Shown here: positions 13,501 through 22,100 of the stretch, piece after piece
Position numbering within the stretch: position 1 is the first letter of the stretch
Layout of the letters: every line of letters begins with the position of its first letter
NCBI GenBank assembly: GCA_016858145.1
Contig: JAEHOE010000004.1
Span: forward strand, 620,001 to 684,000
Length of the DNA: 64,000 nt
Direction of reading: 5' to 3'
DNA from: Edaphochlamys debaryana
Taxonomy: Eukaryota > Chlorophyta > Chlorophyceae > Chlamydomonadales
Notes under the pieces: generated by a model
Seen by the model: the letters and a program-made list of their open reading frames with translations, nothing else
What the model was told of the DNA's origin: nothing
Database searches by the model: none
Translations under genes and position numbers: made by a program

Positions 13501-13573
13501 CTCCCAACAGGTCACCACGACCCCCTGCGCAACGCTCTTTGCAGCCTACTGCGGTGTCTACGTGGTTGACTAG
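10507..13573 (+). CDS. SRCR-domain secreted protein, gene 3 (complete, 362 aa)
   Basis: Twelve exons reconstruct a phase-consistent 362-residue protein: 10507-10579, 10995-11068, 11208-11296, 11488-11541, 11772-11988, 12148-12199, 12320-12376, 12487-12617, 12784-12903, 13045-13084, 13233-13351, 13511-13573. Residues 1-24 are a signal peptide (MRPTAILGCLVATVALLLVA). About 25-187 form an SRCR-like domain: YQIKLALSG, GRVMVMPA, PMCDFDFTNAKADQICKFLG, LSC, NCSITVRQRC and FYYAGVECS supply the Cys set. About 188-206 are a Pro-rich linker (PPPMAVPPSPPP). About 207-362 form the conserved family C-terminal domain, with VCGFDVNLYRDF, a Cys cluster, MARLIQDTPAPAFQV and TTPCATLFAAYC. It diverges from gene 2. 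Role inferred: wall, matrix or surface recognition. No C-type lectin domain was seen. Confidence 0.85.
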
Positions 13574-16173
13574 GGCGAGGGTGTCTGCGCGTGACCTTCC
13601 CAGTCGGCCAATTCAGTCAGAGTAGCTGCCTAGGCAGGCTGGCCTCCAGGCAGTCTTGAGCTCAATCTTTAGATAGCTACGCGCGGTCCTTGAACCATGG
13701 GCAGTCGTGTAGAGTAAGATAGAGGAATCCTTCAACCTGCATGAATGGGGAACGCACAAGGTGCATGGTTTGAAGGGTTTGAAGGGCCCTGAGGTGCATG
13801 CCAGCTCTGGTTAGCTAGGGGACAGACTGAGGAGATGGACTCCTACCCATACTCGTCACGAAGACGATAGAGTTACCTAGGCCGCTGGTACTCGGGCTTG
13901 CATATGCATCCAGGATAAGGCCTGGACGATGTTCGTACCTCCCCGCATACGTCCCACAATGATCACGGGGACCGCATCACGGCACACGGTGACATGTCAC
14001 CATCCGTCAACCTACGAAGCTATTTCTGTGTCAATCACTGTACATATTAGTGTTCAAATTGCGGGGATTTATTGAGGCAAGCCAATTGTTCGGGGGACAA
14101 TATCTGGATGGGGGTGTGGGCGTGTGATACGTCACCCTGTCGTCACCAGGATCATTGTGGTTTGCATCTGTCATATTGTTGTCCTGAGGAGGACAGACAC
14201 TCTTGTCTTGTCGACCTCCCTTTGCTGACAATTTGTGGATGGGATTGGGCGTGTCTCCGCGCCACCCTTTGCTGGTGTCGTAAGTTGACAAAGGGCCGGG
14301 CTGTTCAGGAGATCGGAGGAGAGGAGGAGGAGGACGAGGAAGGATGAGCGAGGCAGGTCTGCGGCATGCTGTCTTTGTAAAGGGACAGACGGGCGAGGCC
14401 TGCAGCAAACGTGTCCTTGTAGGGCTAGTACCCAGCAGTCAGCGCCTACGGGCGGCAGGGCACCGAGCAAGGGTTCTGACCTGGCCATCAGTCAAGGGGC
14501 AGCCACGGGAGACGGGACCCCGCAGTCCGGACTATTATCAGGTTAGGCATGTCCCCGTGGCCCATTCGGAGGGGCGTGGCGCCCAATCGATCGAGGACTG
14601 GGATCAGGGGTGATCACCCCGGATTGGGATGGCCAATCGACCGATGCATGCAGCAGCAGGAGGCTGGAGGCGTGACTCACCTTCCAGCTAAGCCTGCGCC
14701 AACGTCTGACGCCTGCTCATGTTTCCCGGCTTGCCCTTTTAGTGTAACCCCGTTGAGCTCACTGCGGGAGCCACGCTGTCCTGGTCTGCTTCCGCCCTCA
14801 CAGCACATACTCACGCCCCGCCTCCTACCGTCCCCAGCACCTGATCACCGGATGCCATTCGCGCGCGTACTGCCGCACTGCCCGCGTGCCCGGGTGCACA
14901 GCCCTCCATTATTGCACAGACCGCCTTGACCGCACCGTGTCAGTGTCTCTCACGCACCCGCCGACTGTCTTGTCCCCTGCCTGCCGGCATGTGCGGGCTG
15001 TCACCGCTCCGAGGTGACCCGACTCTCGGCACAACACACTCGCTGGCCCCGATACCGGTCGCCTCCAACCCCACGGCCGTGCGGCATCACCTGCGTGCCT
15101 GCCCCCCACAGAGCAGCACCTTGAATGGCTCAACGCAGGCGGACAAAACTCACCAGGACTGGTGAGCACGCCATAGGTGCAGGCTATGGCTCTGACTGTG
15201 CGAGAAGCAGCGTGGTGAGACGCCACGTTGTGCAGGCGCAGCGGCGGGGGTGCAGCAGAACGGCATGATGCCAGGGCGCAGCTGGGCGAGGACCGCTCCA
15301 TGCGCTCTGTATTATTACATTACTTCCCAAGCCTCCACAGCAACACGTAAGAGCCTGAGCCAGCTAGCGCAGCGGGGACGCGGGCGCACGAAGGGGCACC
15401 ATAAGCGGCCGCCAAGCAACTAAACCCAAAAAGGCTCGACAAGGGTGGCTGCCCGAAGGCAGGAAAACCCCTCTCCACCACCAGCCCGCCGCATCATGCA
15501 AGCTTGAGCGGACGCAGGACCACACAGACACATGCCGACACGGGGTAAAGCTGGGGGGCGTTTCGCCCCCCGCAGAGCCTGACGGCGGGGGCTCAGCCCC
15601 AAAATAGGTTCATCGCCTGGCGGCATGCACGTACCGGTACCTCTATACCCCCCCCCAGTAAGGTGTTAACAACTGCTTGAGGGGCTCTCCACGGTAATCA
15701 CTCACAGTTTGCGGCTGGATGCATGGAGCCCGTGGTGCTCCGCCCATGACCATGCATGCAACTCATCGGCCCTCGAGCCAAGGGGTCCACAGAGACCTCT
15801 GCATCCAATGCACCTGGGTTACGAACAAGAGGGTCAGCTCAATAACAACGCATAAGTTATTACCGGTTGCTCCCCCTCCCCGCCAATAGCATCTAGGCCC
15901 ACGCGCGCTCGAACATTGGATCCCCTGGGGGCAACCCCGGGGCTCAGCCCTTCGTTCTCCTGCCTTCGGGCAGCCACCCTTGTCGAAGCCCGTTCGATAT
16001 CCCCGCCGCCACAAGCTCTACCTCTTAAGCCGTACCCCGCACTCCCGTACGAGCTAACCAAAGCTGCTCTAAGCGGCAGTTCACTCATGCACATAAGGAT
16101 CCGCCACGCCAGCGGAACCATCAGGGCCGCCATCAGGCGCCACGCCGGCGGAGTGGTCCACCAAGTCGGCTTA
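13574..16173. other. Convergent intergenic region
   Basis: This lies between the 3' ends of SRCR gene 3 (plus) and the pherophorin-like gene (minus). Open frames at 14,072-14,347 and 14,909-15,301 lack exon-like borders, family similarity or steady codon bias, so I do not call genes. The 15.4-16.0 kb part holds a dispersed-repeat-like block with a 28-bp perfect inverted repeat pair. Confidence 0.5.
15436..15986. repeat. Repeat block bounded by 28-bp perfect inverted repeats
   Basis: Bases 15436-15463 and 15959-15986 are exact reverse complements over 28 nt, and similarity continues weakly outside them. The interior holds further GC-rich palindromes, such as GGGGCG-TTT-CGCCCC near 15561. This resembles a non-autonomous dispersed element, or two copies of a short repeat in opposite orientation. 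No transposase-like frame lies inside. Confidence 0.7.
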
Positions 16174-19100
16174 TCAGCAGCTGATGGTGTAGAACTGGTC
16201 CACCTTGACACAGCCCATGTTGTCGGACTTGATCGTAATAGTGTCGCCAGCGCTCAGCAGCGGGCTGCTGCACAGATCTGGGACGGATGCGCCGAAGCTT
16301 GTCATAAACGGCACCCAACCCGCGAAGTTAACAAAGTCGCCGCCGAACAGCGAATCAGCCTTCAGCAAGCCGTCGGTCACGGGGCTCGACGTCGTGCCAC
16401 AGGTCCGGATCTTGTTGCCGGAACACTCGAAGGACTCGAACCCCTCCGCCACGCGGTTGTTGAGCCTCATGTTCCCAATCAGCTGCTGCATCATGCCCTG
16501 AGCCGAAGCGCAGTTGGCCCCATCATCGAACCAGGCGACCGGCTCGCCGCCGCGCTTGATCTCCCACTCAAAGCAGGCCGAGCACCCCAGGCAGGCGAAG
16601 CACTCCTGGCCGTTGACGATTACGGGGGTGGTGGGGCCCGTGACGGGCTCAAAGTTGGGGTCCGTGAAGTCATCTGACGGCGGCTCCTTGCTCTCGGGCC
16701 CTGGTTGGCGGGGAGGAGGGTGCAGGGGGACGGCGGGGTGGGGCGGGGTCACGGGTGTCGGGTGGGGACGGGTGGACGGGTGGGCGGAGGGTGGACCGGG
16801 GGGTCACCGGGGGCCACCGGGGGTTGGCGGGAGGAGGGTGCTGGGGGCCGGGGTGGGGCGGGGTCACGGGTGCCGGGTGGGGGCGGGTGGACGGAGGGAG
16901 GACCGGCTGCTGCGGGCGGGTCTGTTTGGCAACGGGGCGATTGAGTGTGGGTTTGCGGGCGAAACCCCTGACGCTATCCGAGCGTGAGGGCCCGGCACAG
17001 CCACTTGAGGCGGGGAAGCGGTAAGCAGCACAGCGCGTGGTGCCGGCAGTGGGAGGCGGTCGTGCACCCCGGGCGCAACCTAACGGCCTGCTGCGTGCCG
17101 TGAAGACGGTTGCTCCATCGCCATCGGCTTAATCGGCTTGATTGCATGTACCCAAGCCCTCTGCCGTCCTAAGTTCCGCCTGCTTTCTTCGGAAAGAAAG
17201 ATACCCTGGACCTAGTGAAACTGGCAATTAGCGACATCACGGATGAGCTCAAGAACGCTGGCCCGAAGGCCGTTCAGCAATTCGGCGGCATCCGATTCAC
17301 GGACCTTAGCACAGCGGACCCCGACGCCCCAGCCGCCTGCCTGGCCACCATCACGCTGGCCCTGAGCGATGCTGGGCAGGCGAAGCTCAAGAGCATGCTG
17401 GCCGCGGTGGCCGACTACGCCGGCGACAGCGTGTTCCAAACCCCCGCCATCCTCTCTGGCCCCCCCACCGCCCCCTCCTACATCCCCGAGGTGGACTGGA
17501 CGGTGGAGTGGACCGAGGACCTCATCGCCATCGACTCCTACGGCTGGCCGACCGAGTTCGGTGAACTGAACGTGCGAGAGGTGACCCGCTTCACCCTGGG
17601 CTCCCTCCCTGCGCGCGTGGCAACGCACGTGGACGGCTGCTCGGCCCTGGAGTCGGGAGATAGACCGCTGCATCCTGTACTTCCCGGCGGGCACGAAGCT
17701 CCCGGGAAACCTGAACGAGCCCCCTCCGGCCTCGGGCCGGAAAGAGCGGGAGGACTGGACCAAGTACCTGGACGGGTCGAAGACCAACGACCCCACCTTC
17801 ACGCTGCGGTGCCGCCCGCTGCACCGGGGCAACTACGACCGCGCCTTCCGCAATGGCGCCCTCAAGCACGAGGCGTACAGCAACAGCAAGCAGCGGCACC
17901 AGCCGCCGGAGTCGGAGGACGCCGAGGACCCGTACATCGGCCCCTGGGCGGATGACGTGGACGCGGCTGAGGCTGAGGCGGCAGCCGCAGCGGCCGCCGC
18001 CGCCGCCGCAGCAGCAGCAGGAGCGGCCGTACAGGAGGAGGAGGCGGAGGGCTCGGGGGAGACCGGGGGCGGCGGCGCACCAGCGGCCAGCACCGAGACT
18101 GTGGGGGTGGCGGCTGAGGAGCAGGAGGCGGACTCCACCGCTGCCGTGGAGTCGCACCCCGAGGGCACCGACAGCGAGGGCGGCGAGAGGGCGGCGGAAG
18201 GGGGCGAGGGACTGGGGGCGGACGAGGCGGACCCAGCCGCCCACGAGGAGCCAGCGGGAGCCGACGGGCAGGCGGACTTGGGCTGCGCGCCCAACGCCGC
18301 GGCTGGGGCGGGAGACGACGGCCAGCTGCCGCCGGGCCTGCTGCGTGCCGCCGCCACCGTGGACCCGGAGGGCGACGACGAGCAGATCACGGCGCTGGCG
18401 GCCCTAGCGCTACCCCAGCGGGGCGGAGCGGGCAGGGGCCGCGGCCCTGCACGGGGCGGGGCCACAGGCCGCCTCAGCGGCAAGAACGGCAGGGGCGGCG
18501 GCAGCACCGGCTCGAGCCCCCCTGGGAAAAAGACGAGGGTGCCGCTGCCCTCGGAGACGGACCTGGACGACGCTGGTGGAGGCCACGCCATCCCGGCGCG
18601 CCGCTCCCTCGCTGCCAGCTGGGCGGAGGTGGCTTCGGGCGACCTCATCTAAATGCCCGGGCGCCGCCCTCGGGAGCGAGCGGGACTCCCACCGCTCAGG
18701 GTCGCAACCCACAACGTACGAGGCATCTTGGGGGGTGGAAACCGTCAGCTGGATCGCCTTACCGCCCTCATGCAGCAGTGGGCGAGGCAGCGGCTTGACG
18801 TAGTATGTTTACAAGAGACTAAGCTCCCAGCAGCGCAGACCAACTGGGTGCAGACCCAGATGAGCGTCATTGCAGCCCAGCTCCACGTGGGCGACTGGCA
18901 ATCCTTTTGGTCGCCGGCAGGCCAGGGGCCACGGGGCGGCCCAGCCGGCGGCGTCGCCATCCTGATACGTAAAGCCTTGATAACTGGAGGAGCTCTACAA
19001 GTGCCTGTGGCTCCTTCAACGACCGACACAGAGGGCCGACTTGTGCAGCTGCCAGTACGATGGGGTGGCCACAGCTTCACGCTGACCTGCGCCTACCTTC

Positions 19101-22100
19101 CTTCCGCCAACCCTTCAGCTCAACGTTGCTTTATTGAGACTGTCCTCGGCCCCAGTCTGTCAGCCACGAGCACCCACCTCCTAGCAGCCGACTTCAACTT
19201 CGTCCCCAACCCCGCCCTGGACAGCATCTCGGCGCATGGGCGCCCCGACGATGCCGCCACCACAGCAACTTTCTCCACCTTCTGCCCAGGCCTCGTTGAC
19301 GTCTATCGTGCCCTTCACCCCGAGCAGCGCGCATACACGTTCACCAACGGCGCCAGCGCCGCCCGCCTCGACCGCCTTCTCGCCTCCAGTCCCCTGGCGG
19401 CCCACGTGCCCACCTGCCGCGTGGAGTCAGGCCGCCCCTCTGACCACCGGCTGGTTTCCATCTACATCAACCCCCTTGATACGGCACGGCCCCCCGGGCG
19501 GGGCCTCCCAAGAGCCCGCCTCCACTTCTTGGATCACCCCGACCTGCGAGACCAGTTTGGCGACTGGCTTATACAAGCGAGTGCCGCACGCCCAACCACG
19601 CCCGCCGAGTGCCTGCAGTGGTGGACCCGCTTCAAGCGCTCCCTCCTCATCAGCTGCAACCGACTCAACCGTATGGCCCGCCAGCGCCGCCTGCAGGCAA
19701 CTGCAGAAGCAGAGGCGGCTGCCCAAGCAGAAGCCGCAGCATTTGCAGCCGTAGCAGCGGGCGACCTCAGCGCCGCGTCAGCAGCGGCCGCCGCGCGCGC
19801 AGCTGCCGCCGCCGCCAGCCTCCGCGCCGCAGCACCATGGGCCCGCCGCGCACGTCAAGCCTGGCTCCGGACTGGGGAGCGCCCCTGCCCAGCCATCACA
19901 CGACTAATCCGCCCCGTCTCAGGTGGCTGCGTCATACGACAGCTTCAGCGCCCTGACGGGTCCCAGGCAACCAATCCCGAAGAGTTACCTGAGGTGATGG
20001 CAGAGTTCTGGAGCAGAGTCAGCACAGCCGCAGCTGCCGACCCAGAAGCCCGCGCACAGGTCTTACACGCCCTACGTGCAGCCGGCAACCGCTGCCCGCC
20101 GAGCCGTGTAGCCGAGATGGGGGCAGCGGAGGTTCTGGCAAAGGAGGTAGCCACAGCTATTGCCGGCGCCCGGCCCGGAACTGCCCCCGGCGCAGATGGC
20201 ATCCCCATGGATCTCTACAAGGCGTACGCAGCACAGCTAACCCCTATCCTCGTTGACGTCTTCACCGCCATTGGGACCACCGAGTCGACCCCAGCAGGCT
20301 TTCTGGACGCAGTGATCTCGTGCTTTCACAAGGGCGGGGACCCAGCTGTCGCCGCCATGTACCGCCCAATCGCCCTCCTGGACACGGACTACCGCCTCCT
20401 TGCCCGCGTCCTCGCCCGCCGCCTCCTCCCCGCCTTCGTGGAGGCCATTGACAACGAGCAGACCGCCTTCCTCACCCTTCGCCTCATCTCCGACAACATC
20501 CTCCTCATGCAGCTGCTCGCTGAGTCCTTGCGCAAATCAGGCGAGTCGGGCCTCATAGCCTTCCTCGACTTCCACAAAGCGTACGACACCGTGGACAGGC
20601 CGTTCCTCCTCGCCTGCCTGGATGCTCTGGGGGTTGGCGATGGCTTTCTTAGATGGGTCAGACTGATCTACACGGGCACCAGATCGGCTGCCTTGGTCAA
20701 CGGTCAGCTTTCCAGCTATAAGGCAGTTACAGCTGGGGTACGACAGGGCTGCCCGCTGGCCCCCCTTCTCTACCTGGCCCCCGGACAAGCCCTGCTCTCC
20801 TTCCTCAAGCGACTTGAACTGGGGTTCGCCCTAGCCAACACGCGCCTCACAGCCAGCCAGTATGCAGATGACTACGGACAGATCCTGCGATCCACCGCCC
20901 TCGTCTCCGCCCTGATGAGCGCCATGGACACCTTCGCAGCAGCGTCAGGCCAACGCCTCAACGTGGGAAAGTGCGAGCTCCTCCGCATCGGCACGCCGCC
21001 GCCCCCGGCCCTCCAGCAGCATCCCCCCCCCGGACCCCAGGCTGCGGAGCAGGTTGCCGGCCTCCACCTCGCCGCCTCTGCACGCACCCTTGGCGTCACG
21101 TTCTCCACACAACCAACGGCGGCCACTCCCCTCCCTCCCCCCCTGCTGGACAAGTTCCTCAGCCGCCTGACTCTGATCGCGAGGATGGGCCTCTCAGCCT
21201 TCGGCGTTGCCTCATGCCTGTCCGCCTACGGCCTGGGCACCCTCCTCTACCACTGCCAGCACAACGGCCTACCCCCTCGTACGGCGACAGAGCACCTAGT
21301 GGGCACGGTGGCGGCCCTGACCGACCGCAACATGACGCCTGCTCGATACAGGGACAACCCCAACGCACTGCCCGCAGGAGCACCCACGAGCTGCATGTAC
21401 CTCTCCCCGGCAGTTGGCGGCTTTGGCCTGCTCCCCCTCGTCGAGCACACTGGCGCCAGGCACGCGAGTGCGGCAGTCCGTGGCATTCTGGGCGCCTGCG
21501 GCCTCCTCCGCTACCGCCCGCCGTGGACCGCGCCGCTCGTCTCCCTGCTCCGCTCAACCCACCCAGCAGCACACCCGCTCTGCCTCCTGACAATGCGGCG
21601 CCCGACCTCGTCGATCGGTCTCCGCATCTTGGGGGCCACAGTCCCACGCGCAACCTCACCAGCACTGGTGCGCGTGGCAGGCGCGCTAGCGCTGCTGCCC
21701 CGGGCCCAAGTGATTGCTCCCATGCCAGCCGGAGCCTGGGTCTACAATGCACCGCTTTGGGGCAACCCAGCCCTGCCCGCGGGGAACATCGACAACAACG
21801 CCCCAAGCTGGGGCCTCGAAGGCGAGTTCACAGATCTGTTCGCGGTTCCGGGACTGCGGACAGTAGGCACGGCAGTCCGCTGCCTAGATGAGCTTGAGCG
21901 CATCCGAGGGATGCACGGGCTGGAGGGCAGCATAGGCCGGGCTCTCGCACGGGCGAGGGCCCAGATCAACAGGTCATATACCGAAAGGGTAGTACAGAGC
22001 ATTTTGGGCACGCAGGTGGGAGCGCTCCCGCAAGCACTCCGCAATGGACTAGACATGGGACAGCGCCTGGGCGCGCTTATTAGCCGGCTCCCGGCCGGAT

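Noticed and set aside
10507..13573. C-type lectin domain in the SRCR protein
   Set aside because: Some Chlamydomonas SRCR proteins carry lectin domains, but no WND/EPN-type motifs are visible in the C-terminal domain here.
14909..15301. 130-codon minus-strand open frame
   Set aside because: No motif, no homologous partner in the window and no splice borders of the usual type.
16174..16752. Single-exon reading of the pherophorin-like gene starting at 16752
   Set aside because: The supposed N-terminus falls in the minisatellite. The in-phase signal-peptide and Ser-Pro exons at 24,018-23,667 give a better model.
16920..16985. Actin-like string ECGFAGETPDAIRA on the plus strand
   Set aside because: Only a few residues recall actin-related proteins. 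It sits in a GC-rich intron beside a minisatellite, followed at once by a stop, with no further actin motifs nearby.
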